Shown: one piece after another, positions 1 to 8,813 of the stretch
Layout of the letters: every line of letters starts with the position of its first letter
Position numbering within the stretch: position 1 is the stretch's first letter
From: Flavobacterium sangjuense
GTDB taxonomy: Bacteria; Bacteroidota; Bacteroidia; Flavobacteriales; Flavobacteriaceae
Assembly: GCF_004797125.1 (NCBI RefSeq)
Contig: NZ_CP038810.1
Coordinates: 2,666,001-2,730,000 of the forward strand
Reading direction: 5' to 3'
Length of the DNA stretch: 64,000 nt
Made by a program: the position numbers and the translations under genes
Notes under the pieces: generated by a model
What the model saw: only the letters and a program-made list of their open reading frames with translations
Told to the model about the DNA's origin: nothing
Databases searched by the model: none

Positions 1-567
1 GGGAAATTCTTTAGCTACATTCTTCATGGCTTCCGAATAAGCACTATCTAATGCACTTCTGTCTTCAACTGATTTGGCAACATATCTTTTTGATAACGCC
101 TTTATTAATGCCTTTTCCTTTTCAGACGCATTGACTGAAAGTTTTAGCGCTTGTTGAATGGCGCTATAGGCTCTTTCATAATTATCGGGTTCCATTCCAG
201 CGTTGTAATTTGGACCCAATACATAGGCATAACCCCAAAAACACATAGCCGATTTAGAATCTAATTTAGTCCCATAATAAAAAGAACGTGCAGCTTCTGC
301 ATGATTAAAACCGAAGGCAAAAGCCAATCCCTGATTAAAGTACTTTTGAGCTTCCTCATTCTTAGTGCTAATTGAAAAATCAATAACATCCATGCCTTTA
401 AAAAGTGGTGCCTTTTTATCGGTTTCAAACCATTTTGCATCAGTAGTTTCGGGAGCACAGCCATAATTACTTTTCCCAACTACAGCTTTTACTTCCTGCT
501 TGTTTTCATTTTTACAAGCGTAAAACAATAAAGAAACAAGTACAAGTAATTTTAGAATTCTATTCAT
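1..567 (-). CDS. TPR-type lipoprotein, 3' part missing
   Basis: The reading frame starts with ATG at 567 and stays open to the window edge, about 189 residues. The N-terminus MNRILKLLVLVSLLFYAC is a lipoprotein signal with the lipobox cysteine at residue 18. The mature part contains helical repeats with the alternating small/aromatic pattern of tetratricopeptide repeats (for example YFNQGLAFAFGFNHAEAARS and a following FWGYAYVLGPNYN segment). It should be an outer-membrane-attached or periplasmic protein. Long TPR lipoproteins that begin like this are common in Flavobacteriaceae, but the exact family cannot be fixed from the visible third. The 95 bases to arsC hold no gene. Confidence 0.75.
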   Translation of the reverse strand, partial: MNRILKLLVLVSLLFYACKNENKQEVKAVVGKSNYGCAPETTDAKWFETDKKAPLFKGMDVIDFSISTKNEEAQKYFNQGLAFAFGFNHAEAARSFYYGTKLDSKSAMCFWGYAYVLGPNYNAGMEPDNYERAYSAIQQALKLSVNASEKEKALIKALSKRYVAKSVEDRSALDSAYSEAMKNVAKEFP

Positions 568-662
568 AAGTCTCGCTTTTTAGTACTATAAAGATAATAG
601 AACTATACTTAAAATCAAATAGTTATTGACTGTTTGACGGACATTAAAATAAAAAAACCAAC

Positions 663-1085
663 TCAATCGAGTTGGTTTTCTGTTATGAAGTCTTTACAAT
701 ATTCTTTAATCATTGCTCTTACCCTTCGAAACTCTTCTATCACTTCCGTTGTAGAACCTTTTACTTTGGAGGGATCGGGGAAATTATGATGCAGCTTTAT
801 CGCTTGGGTTGGAAAAAACGGGCAACGCTCTTTGGCATTATCACAAACGGTGATTACATAATCAAAAGGAATATCAAAATACTCCTCAACATTATTCGAA
901 GTATGTTTCGAAATATCAACACCGTCTTCTTTCATTATGGCAATTGCCAACGGATTTACACCATGCGTTTCAACACCGGCGGAATACACCGTAACTTTAT
1001 CTGTATTGGCAAAATATGATAAATAACCATGTGCCATCTGACTTCGGCAACTATTTCCTGTGCACAATACTAATATATTTTTCAT
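663..1085 (-). CDS. arsC: Arsenate reductase, low-molecular-weight phosphatase type
   Basis: The protein has 140 residues. It begins with MKNILVLCTGNSCRSQMAHG, which contains the CxGNSCRS phosphate-binding loop of the thioredoxin-coupled ArsC/LMW phosphatase fold. A further redox cysteine pair lies in VITVCDNAKERCPFFP, matching the Cys82/Cys89 relay of S. aureus-type ArsC. It should reduce arsenate to arsenite in the cytoplasm using thioredoxin. Its start overlaps the stop of the upstream methyltransferase by 4 bp (ATGA), so it is the last gene of the ars operon that starts with arsR. No arsenite efflux pump is visible next to it. Confidence 0.92.
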   Translation of the reverse strand: MKNILVLCTGNSCRSQMAHGYLSYFANTDKVTVYSAGVETHGVNPLAIAIMKEDGVDISKHTSNNVEEYFDIPFDYVITVCDNAKERCPFFPTQAIKLHHNFPDPSKVKGSTTEVIEEFRRVRAMIKEYCKDFITENQLD

Positions 1086-1702
1086 ACAATATTCTTTCGT
1101 TTAAATCCACAAAAAAGGAAATTCTGCGTGGTGCCAAAAGGTGTTTTATGGTTTTCGGAAAAGCAGCCTTTTAGTTGAAAATCTTTTTCAAAAACCAAAC
1201 TCAGGCTTTCCTCATTGCAATGATTGATGTCTAAACCACTGCATCGTTTTGGACCTTCCTCTGAGAAAGTACCAATGAACATTCGACCCTTTTTGGTTAT
1301 AGCTTTATCCGCCAATTCGGCATATTGTTCAATATCCTCTTTTCTTGTTAAAAAATGGAAACAGGCTCTATCATGCCATAAGTCATACTGTTCGACAGGA
1401 ACAAATTCCAAAATATCGGATTCAATAAAAGTAACTTGACTGGCCTTATCACCCAATCTTTTTTTAACACGTTCAATCGCATTAGCAGAAATATCCAACA
1501 GAGTTACATTGGTATAACCCAAGTCCAACAAAGCGTCAATCAAATAACTATCACCGCCACCAATATCAATGATCTTGGCATCTGAAGATAATTCCAGCGC
1601 AGTGATAAAATCAACAGAGGTTTGCGGATACTGTTGATACCAACTCACTTCTTTTTCAGTTTTGGTAGAAAATACGTTTTCCCAATGTTGTTTTCTTTTC
1701 AT
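1082..1702 (-). CDS. Class I SAM-dependent methyltransferase of the ars cluster
   Basis: The chosen start MKRKQHWENVF gives 206 residues; an in-frame ATG 18 bases further up would run into the preceding small ORF. The SAM-binding motif I reads IIDIGGGDSYLIDALLDLG, followed by an acidic motif II (VTLLDIS). The fold is a Rossmann methyltransferase. Cysteines in HDRACFHF, KRCSGLD and INHCNEE are suggestive of an arsenic-related role, but the spacing does not match the classical ArsM triad closely enough to name it. It overlaps arsC by 4 bp and follows the 41-codon ORF, so it is co-transcribed with the arsenic genes. The substrate is unknown; arsenite is an inference from context. Confidence 0.8.
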   Translation of the reverse strand: MKRKQHWENVFSTKTEKEVSWYQQYPQTSVDFITALELSSDAKIIDIGGGDSYLIDALLDLGYTNVTLLDISANAIERVKKRLGDKASQVTFIESDILEFVPVEQYDLWHDRACFHFLTRKEDIEQYAELADKAITKKGRMFIGTFSEEGPKRCSGLDINHCNEESLSLVFEKDFQLKGCFSENHKTPFGTTQNFLFCGFKRKNIV

Positions 1703-1704
1703 AA

Positions 1705-1830
1705 TTATACTAAAAGCCAAAGCAAATTAATAATTGTAAATCGGATATCCAATCCAAACATCAAATTGAGAATTATAATTCCGCTGGTAATTACAATTGG
1801 TTTTTTATATTTAATTACTTTATCTCTCAT
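1705..1830 (-). CDS. Small single-pass membrane ORF in the ars operon
   Basis: A 41-codon ORF starts 3 bases after the DUF6428 stop and ends 2 bases before the methyltransferase start, so it fills the gap exactly. The peptide begins MRDKVIKYKKPIVITSG and continues as one hydrophobic segment (about residues 11-27) followed by a second hydrophobic tail. The tight packing and the basic N-terminus ahead of a membrane segment argue that it is translated. I do not recognise the family. It may be a remnant of a larger membrane protein. Confidence 0.45.
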   Translation of the reverse strand: MRDKVIKYKKPIVITSGIIILNLMFGLDIRFTIINLLWLLV

Positions 1831-1833
1831 AAC

Positions 1834-2307
1834 TTAACAGCAAACTGCATCTGAACCACAACAAGAAGCTTTTTCTTTCCACTCACCTATTTTTGCTTTG
1901 ATTTTCTCGGCAGGAATTCCGCAGTTATCTTTGGCTAAACAAGTGGTTTCTTTTGAAGTTAAAAGAAAATTAGTACCATCAAAACCAAGGCTAAATTTAC
2001 CGATGGTATCCTTCATTTGATATTCTACTTCGATTTCCAAATCGGGCATATTTAAAACTCTTTCTGAAAGTTCAATAATGTGAACTAATTTTTCAGGATG
2101 CAAACGATGGTCATAATCATTAGCTTCCCACAGTTGAAAATTAGCGATTTCTTCATTCCGAATAGTTCCGCCACAATCGATAAAATGCTTTGTCACTTTA
2201 CCTACTTCTGTTACGTGAAAATGATTGGGTACTAATTCGCCGTTTGGCAGTTGAAAAGCAATTGTAGTCAAGCTATTCAATTCTTTTTTAATTTCTGATA
2301 ATTTCAT
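1834..2307 (-). CDS. DUF6428 family protein
   Basis: The protein has 157 residues and no signal peptide. The central part (LPNGELVPNHFHVTEVG, then IDCGGT) has the character of DUF6428 proteins that sit next to arsR in Bacteroidetes. The C-terminus carries five cysteines in a short stretch ending SCCGSDAVCC, which suggests metal or metalloid binding. It is the second gene of the ars operon, 18 bp after arsR. Its function is not established. A cytosolic arsenic-binding role is inference from the cysteine tail and the neighbours. Confidence 0.7.
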   Translation of the reverse strand: MKLSEIKKELNSLTTIAFQLPNGELVPNHFHVTEVGKVTKHFIDCGGTIRNEEIANFQLWEANDYDHRLHPEKLVHIIELSERVLNMPDLEIEVEYQMKDTIGKFSLGFDGTNFLLTSKETTCLAKDNCGIPAEKIKAKIGEWKEKASCCGSDAVCC

Positions 2308-2325
2308 GATTTCGAATTTTAAAAT

Positions 2326-2649
2326 TTAACAACATTTATTTTTTAATTGGCTGTTGATGATTGAAAAGTAACTTTCAATTTTCTTCAACGTAGTTTCGTT
2401 TATACAATAGCAAATCGCAGTACCTTCAATGTTTCCTTTGATAATTCCTGCGTTTTTCAGTTCTTTCAAATGTTGTGAAACTGTAGGTTGTGCCAAAGGC
2501 AGCTCATTCACAATATCACCACAAATACAAGTGTCCACGGTCAACAAATATTCAATAATAGCAACTCTTGCCGGATGTGACAAGGCTTTAAACAACGAGG
2601 CAAGTTCGTTTTGTTTGTCGGTAAAAAAATCAGATTTAGAGGCTCCCAT
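2326..2649 (-). CDS. arsR: ArsR/SmtB-family transcriptional repressor
   Basis: The protein has 107 residues with a winged helix. It shows the ArsR helix alpha-3 metal site region ([10 protein letters not shown], comparable to ELCVCDL of classical ArsR) and the recognition helix [19 protein letters not shown]. It ends in a further cysteine pair (NKCC). It should repress the operon and release DNA on binding As(III) or another thiophilic metal through the CxC pair. It is the first gene of the minus-strand operon. A perfect 12-bp inverted repeat lies just upstream of its start codon and is the likely operator. Confidence 0.9.
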   Translation of the reverse strand: MGASKSDFFTDKQNELASLFKALSHPARVAIIEYLLTVDTCICGDIVNELPLAQPTVSQHLKELKNAGIIKGNIEGTAICYCINETTLKKIESYFSIINSQLKNKCC

Positions 2650-2657
2650 AATTCTTT

Positions 2658-2693
2658 ATATTATTATATTGCAATATTACGATATAATAATAT
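2658..2693. promoter_or_regulatory. Inverted repeat, likely ArsR operator
   Basis: ATATTATTATAT at 2658-2669 is mirrored perfectly by ATATAATAATAT at 2682-2693 with a 12-base spacer. It lies 9 bases upstream of arsR. Position and dyad symmetry fit an autoregulatory ArsR/SmtB site. The extreme AT content means a chance contribution cannot be excluded. Confidence 0.5.
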
Positions 2694-2767
2694 TATAAAC
2701 CAAATTATTTTACATGTTTTTTTTTAGCAACAGCTATATGTTTACCCTAAATCCTAAATATTTTCAT

Positions 2768-2775
2768 TACTTTTG
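2768..2775 (+). promoter_or_regulatory. Bacteroidetes -7 promoter element for tpx
   Basis: TACTTTTG matches TAnnTTTG exactly and lies 20 bases before the tpx ATG. A convincing -33 TTTG is not visible at the usual distance. Confidence 0.5.
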
Positions 2776-2795
2776 ACGCTCAAAAAACTACATTT

Positions 2796-3293
2796 ATGGC
2801 TTCAGTACTATTCGGTGGAAATCCTGTAAATACTAATGGCGAATTGCCAAAAGTGGGAACAAAAGCACCTGATTTTAAATTATCGGCAACCGATTTATCT
2901 ATTGTAAGCCTGAATAATTTTACCGGAACAAAATTAGTCCTGAATATTTTCCCAAGCATTGATACGGCGACCTGTGCCACTTCGGTTCGAAAATTCAATG
3001 CTGACGCCAGTAAACTTGAAAACACTAAGGTTTTGTGCATTTCACGTGATTTGCCTTTTGCCCAAAGACGTTTTTGTGGTGCTGAAGGATTGGAAAACGT
3101 AATAAATCTTTCTGATTTTAATACCGGGAATTTCGGAAAAGATTACGGACTTGAATTTGTTGAAGGGGCATTTACCGGTTTACAATCGAGAGCAGTCATT
3201 GTTATTGATGAAAACGGAATTATCAGACATACGGAGCAGGTTGCTAATACTTCAAACGAACCCAATTATGAAGCTGCTTTTGCAGCACTTTAA
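2796..3293 (+). CDS. tpx: Thiol peroxidase
   Basis: The protein has 165 residues, the usual Tpx length. The peroxidatic cysteine is Cys60 in IDTATCATSV and the resolving cysteine is Cys94 in RRFCGAEGL, the atypical two-cysteine arrangement of Tpx. The start MASVLFGGNPV is typical of the family. It is a cytoplasmic, thioredoxin-dependent peroxidase that removes hydroperoxides. A -7 promoter element lies just upstream and dgkA follows 10 bases downstream, so the two may be co-transcribed. Confidence 0.93.
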   Translation: MASVLFGGNPVNTNGELPKVGTKAPDFKLSATDLSIVSLNNFTGTKLVLNIFPSIDTATCATSVRKFNADASKLENTKVLCISRDLPFAQRRFCGAEGLENVINLSDFNTGNFGKDYGLEFVEGAFTGLQSRAVIVIDENGIIRHTEQVANTSNEPNYEAAFAAL

Positions 3294-3303
3294 ATACTGA
3301 AAT

Positions 3304-3678
3304 ATGGAATTCCAAAAAGACAATTCTTTTTTCACCGGACGATTAAAAAGCGTAGGTTTTGCACTTAAAGGTGCTTATAAACTTATCACGACGGAGCACA
3401 GCGTGATGGTACAATTTTCATTAGCTGTTTTGCTGGTAATTGCCGGATTTTATTTCGAAATTTCAAGAGAAGAATGGATGATGCAGACTTTGGCTTTTGG
3501 ATTGGTTTTGGGAATCGAAAGTCTGAATACAGCCGTCGAAAAAATTGCTGATTTCATTCACCCTGAATTCCATGACAGAATTGGTTTTATCAAAGACATT
3601 GCCGCAGGTGCCGTGATGTTTGCTGCAACCGCTGCCATAGTAGTAGGATTATTAATTTATGTTCCGAAATTTCTATAA
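3304..3678 (+). CDS. dgkA: Diacylglycerol kinase (DgkA family)
   Basis: The protein has 124 residues and three membrane segments (about 35-52, 58-75 and 98-120). The signature GIESLNTAVEKIAD is the DgkA active-site stretch ExxNTAxExxxD. It phosphorylates diacylglycerol or undecaprenol in the inner membrane. It follows tpx by 10 bases and precedes ftsK by 43. Confidence 0.93.
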   Translation: MEFQKDNSFFTGRLKSVGFALKGAYKLITTEHSVMVQFSLAVLLVIAGFYFEISREEWMMQTLAFGLVLGIESLNTAVEKIADFIHPEFHDRIGFIKDIAAGAVMFAATAAIVVGLLIYVPKFL

Positions 3679-3721
3679 ACATTCGATTAAATTTCTATTT
3701 TTATAGCGATATAACTAACCA

Positions 3722-6175
3722 ATGGCAAAAACAGTAAAAAAAGAAGTAAAAGAAAAAGATCCCCAATCGGATATTAAAATTTTAAAGACCAAAAAGCAAT
3801 ACCGAATGCTGTTTGGTTTTCTTTTGGTTTTATTGTCAATTGCTTTTTTGGTTTCCTTTATTTCCTTCTTTGTATCCGGAAATGGTGTTGGTTACGGTCA
3901 AGCCGATCAGAGTGCGGTTGATGCGATTACCGATAGAAATGTTCCTGTAGAAAACTGGCTGGGTAAATTTGGTGCTTACATTTCCGACTTATTTATCTAT
4001 CGTGGTTTTGGAGTAGCATCCTTCCTATTTGTCAAGTTGTGCTTTTTGAGTGGTGCCTTTTTGCTGTTAGACTTACCTATCCGAAAACTCAAAAACACTT
4101 GGTTTTGGGATTTGTTTGCTATCATCGTGTTGTCGATAACGTTTGGATTTTTTGCTACTACTATTCCCGAATTAGGCGGAACTATAGGTTACGAACTCAA
4201 TCTATTTATACAGGATTATATTGGTAAAATCGGAACATTACTCGGAATTGTCTTTGCGATAGTTATCTATTTAATTTTCAAAATAAAAATTTCTCCGGAC
4301 GCTGTGAAAACGTTCTTCGAAAAGAAACACGCCGACATCAAAGATGATTTGAATGGATTGACTTCAACTGAAAGCGGAACCGATTATAATCTGGAAGAAT
4401 TTGCCGTTAAAGAAGAGGAAGAACTTGAAGAGCCTACTTTAAAGCCTTCTCAATTCGAAATCAATAAAGAAGCCTTAAAGCCAACTATTGAACACGCTTC
4501 CGAAATCAATTTGGAACCAATCATAAAAACGGTTGCACCAACTCCTACTCCACAACCACAAGTTATAGAAACACATGACGAAGCTTTTGTCATTGAACAA
4601 GCCGCTGATGAAGATGTTATAGAAGAAAATCTGGCTGCTAAATTAGTAGCTGACTTTGGTGAATTTGACCCAACATTGGAATTATCCAACTACAAATTCC
4701 CGACAATTGATTTGCTAAAAGAATACACTTCGGTTGGTATTACCATCAATCAGGAAGAGCTGGAAGAAAACAAGAACCGAATTGTAGAAACCTTAAAAAA
4801 CTACAAAATCGATATTGCCCAAATAAAAGCTACAGTCGGTCCATCGGTAACACTATATGAAATTGTACCGGAAGCCGGAATTCGTATTTCCAAAATCAAA
4901 AGCCTTGAAGACGATATCGCTTTGTCATTGGCAGCATTAGGTATTCGTATCATTGCACCTATTCCGGGAAAAGGAACGATTGGTATCGAGGTTCCAAACA
5001 AAAATCCGACGATGGTTCCAATGAAGACTGTGATTTCTTCAGCTAAGTTTCAGGAAGCCGAAATGGAATTGCCTATTGCTTTAGGGAAAACTATTTCGAA
5101 TGAAACCTTTGTGGTGGATTTGGCAAAAATGCCACACCTTTTGATGGCTGGTGCAACCGGACAAGGAAAATCGGTTGGATTGAATGCGGTATTAACTTCG
5201 TTGTTGTACAAAAAACATCCGGCGGAAGTTAAGTTTGTTTTGGTTGATCCAAAGAAAGTCGAGCTAACGCTTTTCAATAAAATTGAACGTCATTATTTGG
5301 CAAAACTTCCAGATACAGAAGATGCAATCATTACCGACAACAACAAAGTAATCAATACATTAAATTCGCTTTGTGTTGAAATGGACAATCGTTATTCGTT
5401 ATTAAAAGACGCGATGGTTCGTAACATCAAAGAATATAACGAGAAGTTTAAAGCACGTAAATTAAATCCGGAAAACGGGCATCGTTTCCTGCCTTATATT
5501 GTATTGGTAGTTGACGAGTTTGCCGATTTGATTATGACTGCCGGTAAGGAAGTGGAGACACCTATTGCCCGTTTGGCGCAGTTAGCACGTGCTATCGGAA
5601 TTCATTTAATCATTGCTACCCAACGACCATCGGTAAATGTAATTACAGGTATCATCAAAGCCAATTTCCCGGCGCGTATCGCTTTTAGAGTTACCTCTAA
5701 AATAGATTCGAGAACGATATTAGATACACAAGGCGCTGACCAATTAATAGGTCGTGGAGATTTATTGTATTCCAACGGAAATGATTTGGTGCGTGTGCAA
5801 TGTGCTTTTGTAGACACGCCAGAAGTAGAAAGAATTGTAGATTACATCGGTTCACAAAAAGCATATGCCAGTGCCTATTTATTACCCGAATATGTTGGTG
5901 AAGAAGGCAGTAGCGTAAATTTGGAATTTGATATATCCGAAAGAGACAGTTTGTTTAGAGAAGCGGCAGAAATAATTGTAACTGCTCAACAGGGTTCGGC
6001 ATCATTATTGCAAAGGAAGCTGAAATTGGGTTACAACCGTGCGGGTCGATTGATTGATCAGTTAGAAGCCGCCGGAATCGTAGGTCCATTTGAAGGAAGC
6101 AAAGCAAGAAGTGTTAACATTACAGACTTGGCTTCATTAGACCAATTCTTTAATAATGAACAAAATAATGATTAA
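3722..6175 (+). CDS. ftsK: DNA translocase FtsK/SpoIIIE
   Basis: The protein has 817 residues. Four N-terminal membrane segments (within residues 25-190) are followed by an acidic/proline-rich linker (about 195-310), an FtsK alpha/beta motor and a C-terminal gamma winged helix (about 750-805, with SASLLQRKLKLGYNRAGRLI). Walker A is GATGQGKS near residue 477; Walker B is LVVDEFADLI near 595. It is an inner-membrane, ATP-driven pump that moves chromosome termini during division. The 3' end overlaps the possible starts of the lolA-like gene. Confidence 0.95.
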   Translation: MAKTVKKEVKEKDPQSDIKILKTKKQYRMLFGFLLVLLSIAFLVSFISFFVSGNGVGYGQADQSAVDAITDRNVPVENWLGKFGAYISDLFIYRGFGVASFLFVKLCFLSGAFLLLDLPIRKLKNTWFWDLFAIIVLSITFGFFATTIPELGGTIGYELNLFIQDYIGKIGTLLGIVFAIVIYLIFKIKISPDAVKTFFEKKHADIKDDLNGLTSTESGTDYNLEEFAVKEEEELEEPTLKPSQFEINKEALKPTIEHASEINLEPIIKTVAPTPTPQPQVIETHDEAFVIEQAADEDVIEENLAAKLVADFGEFDPTLELSNYKFPTIDLLKEYTSVGITINQEELEENKNRIVETLKNYKIDIAQIKATVGPSVTLYEIVPEAGIRISKIKSLEDDIALSLAALGIRIIAPIPGKGTIGIEVPNKNPTMVPMKTVISSAKFQEAEMELPIALGKTISNETFVVDLAKMPHLLMAGATGQGKSVGLNAVLTSLLYKKHPAEVKFVLVDPKKVELTLFNKIERHYLAKLPDTEDAIITDNNKVINTLNSLCVEMDNRYSLLKDAMVRNIKEYNEKFKARKLNPENGHRFLPYIVLVVDEFADLIMTAGKEVETPIARLAQLARAIGIHLIIATQRPSVNVITGIIKANFPARIAFRVTSKIDSRTILDTQGADQLIGRGDLLYSNGNDLVRVQCAFVDTPEVERIVDYIGSQKAYASAYLLPEYVGEEGSSVNLEFDISERDSLFREAAEIIVTAQQGSASLLQRKLKLGYNRAGRLIDQLEAAGIVGPFEGSKARSVNITDLASLDQFFNNEQNND

Positions 6176-6818
6176 AATGAACAAGCTAGTATCTTTTGTT
6201 ATTTTACTTTTAGTAACTTTTACTACTAATGCTCAGGATAAAAAAGCAAAAGAGTTGTTAGACCAGGTAACAGCTAAGATTAAATCCTACAACAACATCA
6301 CCATTGATTTTAAATACACTCTCAATAATTACAAGGAGAATATCAACAAAGAGAGTAAAGGAAATGTAATTATTCAGGACAATAAATATGTGTTGAATTT
6401 TATGGGTGTTACCAAAATGTATGATGGTAAAAAAAGCTACACTATAGTTCCTGAAGACGAAGAAGTTACCATATCAAGTTTAAATGAAAAGGATGACAAT
6501 TCGATTACACCATCTAAGATGCTTACCTTTTTTAACAGTGGTTATAAATACAGTTGGGACATTCTTCAGGACGTAAAAGGACGAAAAATACAGTACATTA
6601 AATTAGTACCAAACAATGCTAAAGACCAACGAAAAGAAGTCTTATTGGGTATTGATTCCCAAACCAAAAACATCTACAATGTGATTGAAATGGGTAAAAA
6701 TGGAACTAAAACCACGCTTACTGTTAATTCTTTTAAAACCAATCAGCCATTATCAAAAAATCAGTTTACCTTTGTAGCTAGTAAATATCCAAATTACTAC
6801 ATCAATAAACTAGATTAA
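6168..6818 (+). CDS. LolA-like outer-membrane lipoprotein carrier protein
   Basis: The start taken is the ATG at 6168, overlapping the ftsK stop; in-frame ATGs at 6156 and 6177 are alternatives, and 6177 gives the neatest signal peptide (MNKLVSFVILLLVTFTTNA, cleavage before QDKK). The mature part is about 200 residues with a LolA/RseB-type beta-sheet pattern (IDFKYTLNNYKENI, then SKGNVIIQDNKYVLNF). It should be periplasmic and ferry lipoproteins to the outer membrane. The neighbouring gene is an LptF/G permease, which fits envelope biogenesis. The 6-base spacing to that gene suggests one operon. Confidence 0.8.
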   Translation: MIKMNKLVSFVILLLVTFTTNAQDKKAKELLDQVTAKIKSYNNITIDFKYTLNNYKENINKESKGNVIIQDNKYVLNFMGVTKMYDGKKSYTIVPEDEEVTISSLNEKDDNSITPSKMLTFFNSGYKYSWDILQDVKGRKIQYIKLVPNNAKDQRKEVLLGIDSQTKNIYNVIEMGKNGTKTTLTVNSFKTNQPLSKNQFTFVASKYPNYYINKLD

Positions 6819-6824
6819 TTTCGG

Positions 6825-8813
6825 GTGAAAATACTTGACAAGTACTTATTAAAATCATTCCTCATTACATTTACTACGGTATTTGTAATTCTCTTCTTCA
6901 TATTCGTTTTGCAGGTTGTTTGGCTGTTCATTTCTGAACTGGCCGGTAAGGACTTAGATTTCATAATGATTTTGAAGTTCCTTTTGTTCAAAATGCCAAG
7001 CATCATTCCGTTGGTTTTACCTTTATCTGTTTTATTGGCTTCCATTATGACTTTTGGAAGTTTAGCCGAAAATTATGAGTTTGCCGCAATGAAGTCTTCC
7101 GGAATATCATTGCAGCGTTCGATGAGAACCTTGATTTACTTCATTTGTATACTCAGCGTTGTCGCCTTTATCTTTGCCAATAATGTTATTCCGTATGCCG
7201 AATATAAGTTCATCAACTTTCGTAGAAATATAGCCCAGGTAAAACCCGCAATGGCTATAGCCGAAGGGCAGTTCAGTCAGGTTGGAAGTTATAATATTAA
7301 AGTTGAGAAAAAATCAGGGGATAATGGAAGATACCTTAGTGGCGTTACCATTCATAAATTATCCAACACAGGTGCAGGAAGCAACACTGTTATAAAAGCT
7401 AAAAAAGGAGAATTAGTAAGTAGTGAAAACTCAAACACCCTGAAATTAGTTTTAAGAGACGGAAATTATTACGAAGACATTATTCCTAAAAAATTTGAAG
7501 ATCGCAACAAAGTTCCCTTTGCCAAAAGCGAATTCAAAACCTATGTTATCAATATTGACCTTTCAAAGTTGAACAATACTAATCTGGACGAAGAGCAAAT
7601 CACCAATACCAATACGATGCTTACCGTTGGTGAACTTCGATTTACGCTTGATTCTTTGCAGAAAAACTATAACAAAGACATGGTTTCAATTGCTGAGAAC
7701 ATAAACCAACGTTCGTCGATGAACAGTACAAATTTTACAACCGGCACCAATATACCCCAAATTAATACTGCCAATATATTAAACAATTTTTCTTTTTCAG
7801 ATAAAACGCAAATACTAAGGGTAGCAAGCAGTAACGTTGATGCAACCAACTTTACTTTAGAAAGCTCACGCTTTGAATTGGGTGACAAACAAAAAAACAT
7901 CAACCTGCATTGGATTGCACTTTACGATAAATTTGTAATTGCTTTTGCCTGTTTACTAATGTTCTTTATCGGTGCGCCTTTGGGAGCCATTATCCGAAAA
8001 GGAGGATTGGGATTGCCTATAGTATTTGCCATACTTATTTTTATCATTTTTCACTTCATCAATACGTTTGGAAAAAAAGTGGCGCAGCAAGATGAAATAG
8101 CACCTTTCTTAGGTTGCTGGATGTCTTCTTTTGTACTTGGTCCTTTAGCAATTTTGTTGACCAAAAGAGCTACTGAAGACCGCGGTGTTAGCATAAATTT
8201 GGATTGGATAACTGATATCTACAAACGATTTATACCAACCAAAACCGAAGAAGAATTAACGGAACAGCCCGTCATAAACATGGAGCAGGTCACAGTTGAA
8301 AAAGATACCGATTGGGAAAAACTCAACGGCTATGACAATGATGTGTTGATTAAAATTGTAAAAGATGCTAAACAATTTGGCTATAAAGATGATTACCGCA
8401 ACAAAGCACTGAAAGTTCTGGAGTCAAGAAACATTACACAGGAAGAATTATTGCTTACCAACAACCTTTATAATGTCGATTATAACAAAGTCGAAGAACT
8501 TAACAAGCAATATAAAATCTATAGCAAAATAACTTTTGTAACGTATTTGATATTGTTTGGGATTTCTTCTCTGGGAAAACCTGAAACTATTATCTCCATT
8601 ATACTAGCGTTTGTCGTTGCCGGCGTTTTCTATACCGCATTGTTCAAGTCGCAACAACTATTGGATGAAATAGGAACCATTATGGACAAAAAAGTAGATT
8701 TAAATATATACTTGGTTGTAGCAGCCGGGTTTCCGTTCTTTATCCTGTTTTATTTCTACAACAGAAGTTATTTAAAAGAAGTCATATCCGAATATTCTAA
8801 AAGCACGAACTAA
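6825..8813 (+). CDS. LptF/LptG-family lipopolysaccharide export permease, long form
   Basis: The protein has 662 residues and starts with GTG, 6 bases after the previous stop. The first 100 residues hold the three N-terminal LptF/G membrane helices ([34 protein letters not shown]). A periplasmic beta domain follows, then C-terminal helices around 370-450 ([19 protein letters not shown]). An additional 180-residue tail contains a soluble helical part and two or three more hydrophobic segments ([19 protein letters not shown]). Classical LptF/G are about 360 residues; long forms occur in Bacteroidetes. It is the inner-membrane permease of the LPS transport complex. The stop overlaps the next start (TAATG). 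Confidence 0.85.
   Translation: MKILDKYLLKSFLITFTTVFVILFFIFVLQVVWLFISELAGKDLDFIMILKFLLFKMPSIIPLVLPLSVLLASIMTFGSLAENYEFAAMKSSGISLQRSMRTLIYFICILSVVAFIFANNVIPYAEYKFINFRRNIAQVKPAMAIAEGQFSQVGSYNIKVEKKSGDNGRYLSGVTIHKLSNTGAGSNTVIKAKKGELVSSENSNTLKLVLRDGNYYEDIIPKKFEDRNKVPFAKSEFKTYVINIDLSKLNNTNLDEEQITNTNTMLTVGELRFTLDSLQKNYNKDMVSIAENINQRSSMNSTNFTTGTNIPQINTANILNNFSFSDKTQILRVASSNVDATNFTLESSRFELGDKQKNINLHWIALYDKFVIAFACLLMFFIGAPLGAIIRKGGLGLPIVFAILIFIIFHFINTFGKKVAQQDEIAPFLGCWMSSFVLGPLAILLTKRATEDRGVSINLDWITDIYKRFIPTKTEEELTEQPVINMEQVTVEKDTDWEKLNGYDNDVLIKIVKDAKQFGYKDDYRNKALKVLESRNITQEELLLTNNLYNVDYNKVEELNKQYKIYSKITFVTYLILFGISSLGKPETIISIILAFVVAGVFYTALFKSQQLLDEIGTIMDKKVDLNIYLVVAAGFPFFILFYFYNRSYLKEVISEYSKSTN

Noticed and set aside
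261-479. Minus-strand 72-codon ORF
   Set aside because: It is a shadow of the TPR lipoprotein gene in another frame.
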